This document shows positions 1-8,707 of a DNA stretch of 64,000 nt, piece by piece. The notes beneath the pieces are model-generated. The model did not search any database. It was not told where the DNA came from and worked only from the letters and a program-made list of their open reading frames with translations. The stretch's first letter is position 1; each line of letters starts with the position of its first letter. The position numbers and the translations under genes are program-made. This DNA comes from Pseudomonadota bacterium (GTDB taxonomy: Bacteria; Pseudomonadota; Gammaproteobacteria; Xanthomonadales; Rhodanobacteraceae): NCBI GenBank assembly GCA_018240465.1, contig JAFEFS010000093.1:62001-126000 (forward strand), read 5' to 3'.

Positions 1-179
1 AGCACGCGTGCGGGTAGCAGCAGCAGCGCGCGCAGGAATTCGAACACGCCTTCGAGCGCGATGCCGGCAAGACGGAACGGCAGCAGCAGGAGCCAGACGA
101 TCGGGTAGAGGATCAGCGCGAGCAGCGCGATCGGCCAGCAGAACACGAACAGCAACAGCCAGAGGATGAAGGTCAGCAT
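1..179 (-). CDS. Small hydrophobic membrane protein, C-terminus cut by window edge
   Basis: Reading from the ATG at 179 towards position 1 gives 59 codons without a stop, so the gene runs off the window. The visible part is almost entirely Leu/Ile/Val/Trp/Phe with two potential membrane spans separated by a Tyr-Pro turn, followed by a short amphipathic stretch. A GAG-containing Shine-Dalgarno-like sequence lies about 7-10 bases upstream. No family is recognised. It is probably a short inner-membrane protein; its position downstream of the antiporter gene on the same strand (134-bp gap) allows but does not prove co-transcription. Confidence 0.55.
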   Translation of the reverse strand, partial: MLTFILWLLLFVFCWPIALLALILYPIVWLLLLPFRLAGIALEGVFEFLRALLLLPARV

Positions 180-313
180 CGGTCGTCTCGATGGCTTGGG
201 TACTGGCCAACGTGGAGACAACTCTACGGCGTCTCAAGTGCCGGCGGGAGTGCCGGATGGCACGGTCGCGCGTTCATTCATCATCCGGCGTTCCGCGCGC
301 GCCGCGGATTGCG

Positions 314-2149
314 TCACGGCGTGCCGGCAATCATCGCCTTGCCCTCGTCGTCCTCGTCGTTCCCGATCTGTATCGGGCGCTCGTCGGCTTCGAACAACCG
401 GTCGAGGTCGACCAGCGCCTCCTTGGACGTTTGCAGCAGCGCCGCGTCGTCGTCGTAGACGAGGTGTTGGTCGCGCAGCAACTGCTCGTCGCGCTTGCGG
501 AAGATGTCGATGCGTGCCTTCGCTATCTCGGGTGCGATGCCGAGGTCGACGAGCACGCCTTTGGCCATGACCAGGCTGGAATAGAACGTGTCGCGCACGA
601 TGCCGTCGATGCTCAGGTCCATCAGGCGCCAGACATGCTGGCGGTTGCGCGCGCGCGCGATGATCTTGATGTGCGGGTACAGGCGTTTGACGATGCGCGC
701 GGTGCGAATGTTGAGTTCCGGGTCGTCGGTCGTGAGCACGAAGACCTCGGCTTTCTCGATGCCGGCTGCGCGCAGCAGCTCGGGCCGGCTCGAATCACCG
801 AAATAGATGTTCTGGTTGAAACGGCGCACGAGTTCGACCTGTTCGACCGAGCTCTCCAGCGCGGTGAACGGGATCCTCTGCGCGCGCAACACGCGCGCGA
901 CGATCTGGCCGACGCGGCCGTAACCGGCGATGATGACGCGCGGGTGTTCGTCCGGGATGACGTCGAACTCCGGCTGCGGTTTCTTCTTCTGCCCGGCAAG
1001 CCACTGGCCGCCGCCGATCACGAGCAGCGGGGTCAGCGCCATCGACAAGGTGACCGAGACGACGAGCAGGCTGTGCTGGCCCGCCTCGAGCAACTGGTGG
1101 TCGCGGGCGAGGTTGAGCACGACGAAGGCGAACTCGCCGCCGCCGGCGAGCACGAACGCGAGCTTGACCGATTGCTCGAAGTCGAGTTTGCCCGCGAGCT
1201 TGCCGATCGCGAGCAGCGCGAGCGCCTTGACCGCAAGGATGCTGGCGACGACCAGACCGACCATGAGCGGTTGCTGCTTGACCAGGCCGAGATCGAGCGA
1301 GACGCCGATGCCGACGAAGAACAGGCCAAGCAGCAGGCCCTTGAATGGCTCGATCTGCGATTCGATCTCGTGGCGGAATTCCGAGTCGGCGAGCAGCACG
1401 CCGGCGAGGAACGCGCCGAGTGACATCTGCATGTTGGCAAGCTGCATCAACCAGGCCGCGCCGAACACCACGAGCAGCGCCATCGCCGTGAACACCTCAG
1501 GAATCTGCGTGCCCGCGACCGCACGGAAGATCGGGCGCAACAGGTAGCGGCCGCCGACGGCGACGACGGCGATGATGCCGATTGCCTTTGCCGCAGCCAG
1601 CCAGACGTTGCCGCTCGCCTCCGCGGCGCTGTGTACGCCGAGCAGCGGCACGAGGGCGAGGATCGGGATCGCGGCGAGATCCTGAAACAGCAGGATCGCG
1701 AACGCGAGGCGGCCGTGCGGCTCGCCGATCTCCTTGCGTTCGGCCAGAGTCTGCAGGCCGATCGCGGTCGAAGACAGCGCCAGGGCGAGGCCGATGATGA
1801 TCGCCGTGTCGATGCCGCTGCCGAACGCGAACGCGATGCCGCCGAGCACGGCTGCCGAAAGCACGACCTGGACCAGCCCCGCACCGAACACGGCGCGGCG
1901 CATCAACCACAGGCGCGCAGGCGAGAGTTCGAGGCCGATCACGAACAGCAGCAGGATCACGCCGAGTTCGGACAGCTCGTTCGCCTGGCTCATGTCCGGT
2001 GCGAACCCGAGCAGGTTCGGCCCGATCAGCGCGCCCGCGCCGAGATAACCAAGCACCGCGCCGAGACCCGCGCGCTTGGACAGCGCCACCGCGACCACCG
2101 CGGCAGCCAGGAACATAACCATGTATTGCAGGAAGTGCGAACCTTCCAT
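314..2149 (-). CDS. CPA2 family monovalent cation:proton antiporter (KefB/KefC type)
   Basis: This 611-residue protein exchanges K+ or Na+ for protons across the inner membrane. The first ~385 residues are a run of about 12-13 hydrophobic helices typical of the Na+/H+ exchanger domain. From about residue 403 there is a cytoplasmic TrkA-N (RCK) domain that opens with the Rossmann motif IIAGYGRVG, expected to bind NAD(H) or a related nucleotide. KefB/KefC homologues are gated by glutathione adducts, but no KefF/KefG-like ancillary gene is adjacent, so gating is unknown here. The start at 2149 is preferred over upstream Met codons because a GAGGG ribosome binding site precedes it and the upstream extension is hydrophilic and lies over a REP-like palindrome. 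Confidence 0.9.
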   Translation of the reverse strand: MEGSHFLQYMVMFLAAAVVAVALSKRAGLGAVLGYLGAGALIGPNLLGFAPDMSQANELSELGVILLLFVIGLELSPARLWLMRRAVFGAGLVQVVLSAAVLGGIAFAFGSGIDTAIIIGLALALSSTAIGLQTLAERKEIGEPHGRLAFAILLFQDLAAIPILALVPLLGVHSAAEASGNVWLAAAKAIGIIAVVAVGGRYLLRPIFRAVAGTQIPEVFTAMALLVVFGAAWLMQLANMQMSLGAFLAGVLLADSEFRHEIESQIEPFKGLLLGLFFVGIGVSLDLGLVKQQPLMVGLVVASILAVKALALLAIGKLAGKLDFEQSVKLAFVLAGGGEFAFVVLNLARDHQLLEAGQHSLLVVSVTLSMALTPLLVIGGGQWLAGQKKKPQPEFDVIPDEHPRVIIAGYGRVGQIVARVLRAQRIPFTALESSVEQVELVRRFNQNIYFGDSSRPELLRAAGIEKAEVFVLTTDDPELNIRTARIVKRLYPHIKIIARARNRQHVWRLMDLSIDGIVRDTFYSSLVMAKGVLVDLGIAPEIAKARIDIFRKRDEQLLRDQHLVYDDDAALLQTSKEALVDLDRLFEADERPIQIGNDEDDEGKAMIAGTP

Positions 2150-2199
2150 TCTGGAACCCTCACCAATTCGACCTGCGCGCGAGGCTGGCATTTTGCCGG

Positions 2200-2221
2200 C
2201 ATTCCGGCAAAAGCGGGAATG
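2200..2221. repeat. REP-like palindrome
   Basis: CATTCC...GGAATG arms flank an AAAA centre with an extra GC pair inside. It lies in the 168-bp space between two divergently read genes. It shares the GGGAATG arm with elements at 28498-28534 and 34021-34051. A REP-type extragenic palindrome is inferred. Confidence 0.45.
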
Positions 2222-2317
2222 TCCGGCGGAAATTTCCGCGGATTCGGGAAATCTCAATCGCTGAGATGGCCGCCGCGCATTCTCGCCGGCAACCCTGGCG
2301 AGTGAATGGAGTAGATC

Positions 2318-2686
2318 ATGCGTTCAGCCTTGTTGCATTCAAGTGCGGTGCCGTCGTTCGGCTTGAAAGAACCCGTGATCGCGGTGCGCGTCGCGCAGGC
2401 ATGGTTGGCGCTCGGCTGCATTGCGGTATTGTGCCTGCCCGCCTCGCGCGGCTACAGCGAGTGGATCGGCTGGCTGCCGCTGTGGCTTGTGATCATGCCT
2501 GCGGCACAACTGGCAATGCTGCGCTGGCGGCTCCTGGCATCCGCATCGCGCAAGTCCTGGCGTCGGCTTTCCCATTTTCATGGTGAATCCGCGCCGCGCC
2601 GCGCACGTCGCGTACGTGGGTCGGCGCGCGTATGGCGTGCGCGCCGGCGTACCGATGCGCTGCTCACCGCTCTCCTGTTGCGCTAG
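2318..2686 (+). CDS. Hypothetical small membrane protein
   Basis: This is a 122-residue protein with two predicted membrane segments at about residues 20-42 and 48-68, then an Arg-rich tail that would sit in the cytoplasm. A GGAG ribosome binding site lies seven bases before the ATG. It stands alone between a divergent antiporter gene and a convergent RimK-like gene. No family is recognised. The basic C-terminus is compositionally close to what random GC-rich sequence gives, so a real protein could be shorter or the gene could be spurious. Confidence 0.5.
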   Translation: MRSALLHSSAVPSFGLKEPVIAVRVAQAWLALGCIAVLCLPASRGYSEWIGWLPLWLVIMPAAQLAMLRWRLLASASRKSWRRLSHFHGESAPRRARRVRGSARVWRARRRTDALLTALLLR

Positions 2687-2737
2687 TTGGCAGGGCCGGG
2701 GAAGGCCAATTTTTTGAAGCCCGGGTGTTCGGGCCGA

Positions 2738-4222
2738 TCAATCGGCGATGCCGAGCCGCTTGCGCTCGAGCCGGCGCAGGAATTCCTCCATGATGCGCCG
2801 GTACAGGTCCTCGCCGAGATAGTCGTCCTCGACGCCGGCGTCGATCGAGGGGTTGTCGTTGACCTCGATGACGACGTTGCGCTCGCTGTTCTGCTTGAGA
2901 TCGACGCCGTAGAGACCATCGCCGATCGAGGCGGTGGCCTTGAGCGCGAGCTTGACCACCTCGCTCGGCGCGTCGCGTACGGGCAGGGTCTTGAAGCCGC
3001 CGGATTTCTGCGTCGCATTGGCGCCGTGGTTGTAGATCTGCCAGTGGCCGCGTGACATGAAGTACTGGCAGGCGTACAGCGCCTGGCCGTCGAGCACGCC
3101 GATGCGCCAGTCGAATTCGGTGAACATGAATTCCTGGGCGAGCACGAGCGCGGTGTGCTGGAACAGGTCGTCGGCGGCCTTCTTCAGTTCCTCGACCGTT
3201 TCCACCTTGACGATGCCGCGCGAGAACGAGCCGTCCGGAATCTTCAGCACGATCGGAAAACCGAGCTGGTCGGGCAACTCGGCCAGCTTCTTCGCGTCGT
3301 CGCGATAGAGGATTTCGGTTTTCGGCGTGGCCAGCTTGCGCGACTTGAGCAGATCGTGCAGATAGATCTTGTTCGTGCACTTGAGGATCGAGCCCGGGTC
3401 GTCGATCACGACCATGCCTTCCTTCTCCGCCTTGTTGGCGAAGCGGTAGGTGTGGTTGTCGATCGCGGTCGTCTCGCGGATGAACAGGCCGTCGTATTCG
3501 GCCAGGCGCGAGTAATCGTTCTTGCCGATGATCTCCACCTCGATGCCTATTTCGCGGCCAGCCTCGACGAACGATTTCAGTGCGCGCTTGTTCGACGGCG
3601 GCATCGCCTCGTTCGGATCGGCGAGCATCGCGATGTCGTAGCGATAGGCCTTGCGCGCGCGCGGCCTGCGCCAGAGTTTCTTCGAGAACTTGTCGAGCGA
3701 AGCGGCGAAGGAATCTTCCTGCTGGTCGGTCAGTGTGTGCAGGCCGGCAGGCTTGATCGCGGCGATCTGCCAGACCTTCTCGCGTTCGAATTCCAGGCGC
3801 AGGATCGGGCATGGAAACGTGTCGAATACCTGGCGGGCGAGATCGGACAGCGTCGTGTAGCTCGTCTCGCCGAAATAGACGAGCACGCCGAAATCGGTGG
3901 TGTCGCGCCCGCCCTCGGGCAGGAATTTGGTCAGCTTCTGGTTGAGGTCCTCGATGTCGAGGCCGTACAACGCGCGTTTGCGCAGGTCGTTGATCGTGCG
4001 CACCGACGGGATCACTTTGTGCCCGCGCGCCTCGGCGAGCAGCGAGACGTAGTAGCCGATGCCGAGATACTTGTAGCTGCGGCAGAGATTGATTACCTGC
4101 ACGCGCTCGTCATCGGCCGCGATCGGCTCCTTGAGGTAGTCCTGCGCCGCGACGACGTTGTCGGACGGATAGTACGAGCCCCAGTCCGAGGCCTTTTCCA
4201 CGACGATGACCAGGCGACTCAT
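2738..4222 (-). CDS. RimK-family ATP-grasp ligase with N-terminal RLAN domain
   Basis: This 494-residue cytoplasmic protein has two parts. Residues ~1-200 match the RimK-like ATP-grasp N-terminal (RLAN) domain. Residues ~275-480 form a RimK-type ATP-grasp fold, with FPIVLKIPDGSFSRG as the nucleotide-binding loop and a VVIEVNDNPSID Mg2+-binding motif near the end. ATP-grasp ligases of this kind join an amino acid or amine to a carboxylate through an acyl phosphate; the substrate is not known for this subgroup. The start at MSRLVIVVEK removes a 45-residue extension with no sequence character. The divergent neighbour at 4465 is a GNAT acetyltransferase, a partner described for RLAN ligases in predicted peptide-modification systems. 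Confidence 0.88.
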   Translation of the reverse strand: MSRLVIVVEKASDWGSYYPSDNVVAAQDYLKEPIAADDERVQVINLCRSYKYLGIGYYVSLLAEARGHKVIPSVRTINDLRKRALYGLDIEDLNQKLTKFLPEGGRDTTDFGVLVYFGETSYTTLSDLARQVFDTFPCPILRLEFEREKVWQIAAIKPAGLHTLTDQQEDSFAASLDKFSKKLWRRPRARKAYRYDIAMLADPNEAMPPSNKRALKSFVEAGREIGIEVEIIGKNDYSRLAEYDGLFIRETTAIDNHTYRFANKAEKEGMVVIDDPGSILKCTNKIYLHDLLKSRKLATPKTEILYRDDAKKLAELPDQLGFPIVLKIPDGSFSRGIVKVETVEELKKAADDLFQHTALVLAQEFMFTEFDWRIGVLDGQALYACQYFMSRGHWQIYNHGANATQKSGGFKTLPVRDAPSEVVKLALKATASIGDGLYGVDLKQNSERNVVIEVNDNPSIDAGVEDDYLGEDLYRRIMEEFLRRLERKRLGIAD

Positions 4223-4464
4223 GCGCGGTTCGCACCCGAGATTGAAAAATGCCGCCGGGACGGCCGCTCCAGGGCGGACGCAAAGCCCGCTGAAAATACA
4301 CTCGGAGGTTCGGACATGGCGGGCTGCGCCGTGGTGGCAGGGCGCGCAGTTTGACACAACTGCGCGGCGCGGGATTCAGCCAAATTCAACAATTCGCGCG
4401 GAATTCGCCCGTTGGCGGGCGCTGGCCGTTGTCTCGATCCGCGGGCTTGGCTTAGGCTGCGTCC

Positions 4465-4938
4465 ATGCCTGCCCCGCACACCGACATTCCCATCCGCCCG
4501 GCCGTCGACGCCGATCTCGACGGGCTGCTTGCGCTCGAGCGCGCGGCGTTCACCTCCGACCACCTCTCGCGCCGGCAATACCGGCAGCACCTGCGCAGCG
4601 CAACTGCGGACGTGTTCGCAGCGGCCGATGCGGGTGGCCTGCTCGGCAAGGCCGTCGTGTTCTATCGCGCCGGCAGCGACATCGCGCGCCTGTATTCGAT
4701 CGCGGTCGCCGAACACGCGCGCGGCCGCGGCGTCGCCAAGGCGCTGCTCGCCGCGGTGGAGCACGCGGCGCGGCGGCGGAACTGCGCGCGCCTGCGCCTG
4801 GAAGTGCGCACGGACAACCACGCCGCGATCGCGCTGTACGAGCGCCTCGGCTTCCATCGCTTCGGCGGCAAGCGTCGCTTCTACGAAGACGGCGCGGATG
4901 CGTGGCGCTACGAGAAGCACTTGCCGGCCGCGGCGTGA
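4465..4938 (+). CDS. GNAT family N-acetyltransferase
   Basis: This 157-residue GCN5-related acetyltransferase transfers acetyl from acetyl-CoA to an amine. The acetyl-CoA pyrophosphate loop is seen as ARGRGVAKALL at about residues 87-97, followed by VRTDNHAAIALYERLGF, the usual motif-B helix and strand. It resembles the N-terminal half of longer GNAT/peptidase-C39 fusion proteins that accompany RLAN-RimK ligases, but no peptidase domain follows. It is divergent from the RimK-like gene across a 242-bp spacer in which no clear promoter was recognised. The acceptor substrate is unknown. Confidence 0.85.
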   Translation: MPAPHTDIPIRPAVDADLDGLLALERAAFTSDHLSRRQYRQHLRSATADVFAAADAGGLLGKAVVFYRAGSDIARLYSIAVAEHARGRGVAKALLAAVEHAARRRNCARLRLEVRTDNHAAIALYERLGFHRFGGKRRFYEDGADAWRYEKHLPAAA

Positions 4939-5005
4939 AGCGGCGGTCTGGCCGCGGCCCTCCCGGCCCGGCACATCGACGCGGGCGTGTCGGCGTCGGC
5001 TCTGC

Positions 5006-5626
5006 TCAGTGCGCCGCCGCCTTGCGTGCCGTGCCGCCGTTCATGAGGCGGTCGGTGACCGCGATGCCGATCGCGGACAGGATGAACACGCAGTGGATGA
5101 TCGTCTGCCACATCACCCCGGTCGGCGTCAGCGTGTTGCAGCGTGGCGCGGCGACCGAGGTGTCCTTGATCAACATGAAGTCCTCGGGCGTACAGAACGG
5201 CAGACCTTCGAGTGCACCCGATGCGATGAAGGTCTTTAGCAGGTGGATCGAAGAGATACCGATGATCGCCATCGCCAGCTTGACCTTGAGCACCGAGGCG
5301 TTGACGTGGCTGAGCCATTCCGGCTGGTCGGGGTGGTCTTCCAGGCGCAGGCGCGAGACGAAGGTCTCGTAGCCGCCGACGATGACCATGACGAGCAGGT
5401 TCGAGATCATGACTACGTCGATCAGGCCGAGCACGATCAACATGATCTCCTGTTCGCCGAAATTCACCGCGCCAACGATCAAATGCCACAGCTCCTTGAC
5501 GAAGAGCACGACGTAGACCCCCTGTGCGACGATCAGGCCCAAATACAGCGGCAGTTGCAGCCAGCGCGAGGAGAAGATCAGCAGCGGCAGCGGTTGCATG
5601 CCCGGCTGGGTGGAATTCGACGACAT
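5006..5626 (-). CDS. yqhA: YqhA family (UPF0114) inner-membrane protein
   Basis: This 206-residue membrane protein matches the YqhA/TIGR00645 family: four hydrophobic helices with conserved stretches [35 protein letters not shown] and [19 protein letters not shown] (quoted in short blocks). Family members are usually 160-200 residues and their function is not established. The C-terminal helix ends in a short basic tail. The gene is divergent from the oligopeptidase gene, with the two start codons 139 bp apart. Confidence 0.9.
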   Translation of the reverse strand: MSSNSTQPGMQPLPLLIFSSRWLQLPLYLGLIVAQGVYVVLFVKELWHLIVGAVNFGEQEIMLIVLGLIDVVMISNLLVMVIVGGYETFVSRLRLEDHPDQPEWLSHVNASVLKVKLAMAIIGISSIHLLKTFIASGALEGLPFCTPEDFMLIKDTSVAAPRCNTLTPTGVMWQTIIHCVFILSAIGIAVTDRLMNGGTARKAAAH

Positions 5627-5765
5627 GGACTACCCCGGTTGCGAACAAAGTCGCCGATTCTATCGATCGAATGTTCGGATTGCGTTAGTGCGCCGCCAGC
5701 CGGATTGTTTCGTGCCGCCGGCCTGTCTACCATCGCCGCTTCGCAGTGAATTCGATGGCCCGTCC

Positions 5766-7940
5766 ATGTCCGCGATTCCTTTCCGCTCCATTCGCGTTTC
5801 GATATTTCTGGCGTCGGCCGGACTCGTCCTCGCCGGCTGCGCAATGCAACCGCGCGAGCCCGTTGTGCCGCCAGCGCAGCCGCCGGTCGCCGCGGTGCAT
5901 CCGTATCCGATATCCGCGCCGAGCGGCACGCGCATCGACAACTACTATTGGCTGCGCGATGACACGCGCAGCAAACCCGAGGTGCTCAACTACCTCAAGG
6001 CCGAGAATGCGTACTACGCGCAGATGACCGCGCACACGCAGGCGCAGCAGGAGGCGCTGTACCAGGAAATCACTGCGCGCCTGGCCCCGGATGATGCGAG
6101 CGTGCCGGTGAAGTACCGCCACTGCTGGTACCAGACGCACTACGCGCAAGCCGCGGAGTACGCCCTCCATTCGCGCCGCTGCGGCAGCCCCGATGCGCGC
6201 GAGGAAGTGCTGCTCGATGGTCCCGCGCTGGCCAAGGGGCACGACTTCTTCCAGATCGGGCGGTACGAGGTCAGCCCGAGCGAGAAGCTGATCGCCTATG
6301 CCGAGGACGTCGCCGGTCGCCAGCAGTTCACGATCCGCATCAAGGACCTCGTCAGCGGCAAGCTGCTGCCCGACGTGCTGGCGAACAGCTCCGGCGCGGT
6401 GGCCTGGGCCGATGACAACCGCACCCTGTTCTACGTCGAGAACGATCCGATCACGCTGCTCACCGTGCGCGTGAAGAAGCACGTGCTCGGCAGCGATGCG
6501 AAGAAGGATCCGGTCGTATACGAGGAGCGCGATCACAGCTACTACCTCGACGTGGCACGCACGGGCGACGACAAGTTCATCGCGCTCGAATCGCAGTCGA
6601 CGCTGTCGAGCGAGGTGCGCTTCATCCCGGCCAGTCAGCCGAAGGCACGCTTCAAGGTGCTTGCCCCGCGCGAGCACGATTTCAAGTACGACGCCGAGCA
6701 CATCGACCGGCGCTGGGTGGTGCGCACGAATTGGCAGGCGAAGAACTATCGCGTGATGCAGGTCGACGACGCCCAGGTCGGCGACAAGAAGCGTTGGCGC
6801 GAGATCGTGGCGGCGCGCAATGATGCGACGGTCGACCGCATCGCCCTGTTCCGCAACTATCTCGTCATCGGCGAGCACAGCGACGGCCTTGCGCGCGTGC
6901 GCATCAAGCCGTGGCGCGAGGGCGCGACGCGGCTGGTCGACGCGGGCGAAGCCGACTACGCGATGGTGATCGGCGACAACCGCGAGGTCGACACCGACGT
7001 GCTGCGTTACGAGGTCGCCTCCCTGGTCACACCGAAAACCGTCTACGACCTCGACATGCGCAGCGGCAAGCGCGAGCTGCGCAAGCGCGAAGACGTGGTG
7101 GGCTACGATGCTGCGAACTATGCGAGCGAACGCGTCTGGGCCGTCGCTCGCGACGGCGTCAAGATCCCGATATCGCTTGCCTGGCGCAAGGACACCAAAC
7201 GCGACGGCAGCGCGCCGATGCTGCAGATCGGCTACGGCGCCTACGGTGCGACGAACGACCCGAACTTCAACCCCGCCTATGTTTCCCTGCTCGACCGCGG
7301 CTTCGTCGTCGCGCTGGCGCACGTCCGCGGCGGCGGCGAGATGGGGCGCGCCTGGTACGAAGACGGCAAATTGCTGAGGAAGCGGATGACGTTCCTGGAC
7401 TTCATCGACACGACCGAATACCTCGTCGCGCAGAAGATCGCTGCGAAGGACAAGGTGTTCGCCTTCGGCCGCAGCGCGGGCGGCCTGCTGATGGGCGCGG
7501 TCGCGAACATGGCGCCGCAGGACTATCGCGGCATCATCGCCCAGGTGCCGTTCGTCGATGTGGTAACGACGATGCTCGACGAGTCGATCCCGCTGACCAC
7601 GAACGAGTTCGACGAATGGGGCAACCCGCAGGACACGAAGTTCTACGAGTACATGCTCACGTACTCGCCATACGACAACGTCGAGGCTCAGGCCTATCCG
7701 GCGATGTTCGTCAGCACCGGCCTCAACGATTCGCAGGTGCAGTATTACGAGCCGGCAAAGTGGGTGGCGAAGCTGCGCGCGATGAAGACCGACAACAATC
7801 CGCTGCTGTTCAAGATCAACATGGAGGCCGGCCATGGCGGCAAGAGCGGCCGCTATGCGCATTGGCGCGAAATCGCCGAAGCTTACGCGTTCATGCTTGA
7901 CCAGTTGCGGCCGGCAGCCGAGGGCAAGGCGGCAAAGTAA
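5766..7940 (+). CDS. ptrB: Oligopeptidase B-type S9 peptidase, predicted lipoprotein
   Basis: This 724-residue prolyl-oligopeptidase-family serine peptidase cleaves after basic residues in short peptides. Residues ~50-420 are the beta-propeller lid. The C-terminal alpha/beta hydrolase carries the nucleophile Ser570 in GRSAGG, an Asp in STGLNDSQV and the His in EAGHGG. The start at 5766 gives a lipoprotein signal peptide with lipobox LAGC (Cys25), so the enzyme is predicted to sit in the periplasm or on the outer membrane, whereas enterobacterial PtrB is cytoplasmic. The longer frame upstream would overlap yqhA and lose the signal peptide. Confidence 0.92.
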   Translation: MSAIPFRSIRVSIFLASAGLVLAGCAMQPREPVVPPAQPPVAAVHPYPISAPSGTRIDNYYWLRDDTRSKPEVLNYLKAENAYYAQMTAHTQAQQEALYQEITARLAPDDASVPVKYRHCWYQTHYAQAAEYALHSRRCGSPDAREEVLLDGPALAKGHDFFQIGRYEVSPSEKLIAYAEDVAGRQQFTIRIKDLVSGKLLPDVLANSSGAVAWADDNRTLFYVENDPITLLTVRVKKHVLGSDAKKDPVVYEERDHSYYLDVARTGDDKFIALESQSTLSSEVRFIPASQPKARFKVLAPREHDFKYDAEHIDRRWVVRTNWQAKNYRVMQVDDAQVGDKKRWREIVAARNDATVDRIALFRNYLVIGEHSDGLARVRIKPWREGATRLVDAGEADYAMVIGDNREVDTDVLRYEVASLVTPKTVYDLDMRSGKRELRKREDVVGYDAANYASERVWAVARDGVKIPISLAWRKDTKRDGSAPMLQIGYGAYGATNDPNFNPAYVSLLDRGFVVALAHVRGGGEMGRAWYEDGKLLRKRMTFLDFIDTTEYLVAQKIAAKDKVFAFGRSAGGLLMGAVANMAPQDYRGIIAQVPFVDVVTTMLDESIPLTTNEFDEWGNPQDTKFYEYMLTYSPYDNVEAQAYPAMFVSTGLNDSQVQYYEPAKWVAKLRAMKTDNNPLLFKINMEAGHGGKSGRYAHWREIAEAYAFMLDQLRPAAEGKAAK

Positions 7941-7954
7941 CTGCGCGCGCTGCG

Positions 7955-8683
7955 TCAGCGCGGGCCGGCGCGGGTGCCCGGTTCGGGCGCGTCGGCGAGC
8001 GCGGCGACGAGTTCGCCGAGATCGCGCACGATCAGATCCGGATGGACTTCGGACTGGGCCGACGCTTCGGTCCAGGTCGTGCTGCCGCGGTGCAGCCAGA
8101 CGCTGCGCAGACCGGCGCGATGCGCGCCGATCACGTCGAGTTCCGGATCGTCTCCGACGTGCAGCACTTCGTCCGCCGCGAGGCCGAGTTGCGCGCACGC
8201 CGCGTGGAAGATTTCCGCCGCCGGTTTGGCCGCGCCGAACGCGCCCGCGCGCAAAGAAAAACGGAAGTACGGCGCGAGGCCGATCGCTTCAAGGTCGGCG
8301 TTGCCGTTGGTGATCGCGGCGAGCGGATAGCGCGCGCGCAGCTGATCCAGCGCGGGCAGCGCGTCGGCGTAGCACTCGATGCGGTTGCGCTCGGCGTAGA
8401 ACGCGGCGAAGGCCGCGTCGACGTGGTCGTCGGCATAGCCATGCGGCAACAGGGCCTCGCGCAGCGACAACCGCCGCTGTGCGCTGAAGTCATGGGTGAT
8501 ATGCGGGTTTTCCCCGGCGACGCGGTCGCGCAATGCGCGCATCGCCTCGATCGGGTACGCCGCAGCCGTGCGTGGGCAATGCGCGCGTAGCCAGGCGTCG
8601 AGGTGCTGCTCCGCACGCAGCATGACCGGCGCGATCGGCCACAGCGTGTCGTCGAGATCGAACGTGATCGCGTGAATGCGCAT
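7955..8683 (-). CDS. yigB: HAD-IA family phosphatase, YigB-like
   Basis: This 242-residue haloacid-dehalogenase-type phosphatase uses Asp9 of DLDDT as nucleophile and Asp11 as acid/base. Motif II is TNGN, motif III is the Lys of GAAKP, and motif IV is GDDPELD. The order and wording of blocks (ITFDLDDTLWPIAP, AITNGNAD, FSLRAGAFGAAKP, EVLHVGDDPELDV) follow Escherichia coli YigB, which dephosphorylates 5-amino-6-(5-phosphoribitylamino)uracil in flavin synthesis. The substrate is an inference, since HAD enzymes are promiscuous. It is convergent with the peptidase gene 14 bp away. Confidence 0.78.
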   Translation of the reverse strand: MRIHAITFDLDDTLWPIAPVMLRAEQHLDAWLRAHCPRTAAAYPIEAMRALRDRVAGENPHITHDFSAQRRLSLREALLPHGYADDHVDAAFAAFYAERNRIECYADALPALDQLRARYPLAAITNGNADLEAIGLAPYFRFSLRAGAFGAAKPAAEIFHAACAQLGLAADEVLHVGDDPELDVIGAHRAGLRSVWLHRGSTTWTEASAQSEVHPDLIVRDLGELVAALADAPEPGTRAGPR

Positions 8684-8707
8684 GCCTGTCAGTGTCTCAG
8701 CGCAGGC

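Noticed and set aside
5727..8198. Long minus-strand open frame opposite the oligopeptidase gene
   Set aside because: It also overlaps the end of the phosphatase gene on the same strand and shows no motifs; it is a shadow of the strongly biased third codon positions.
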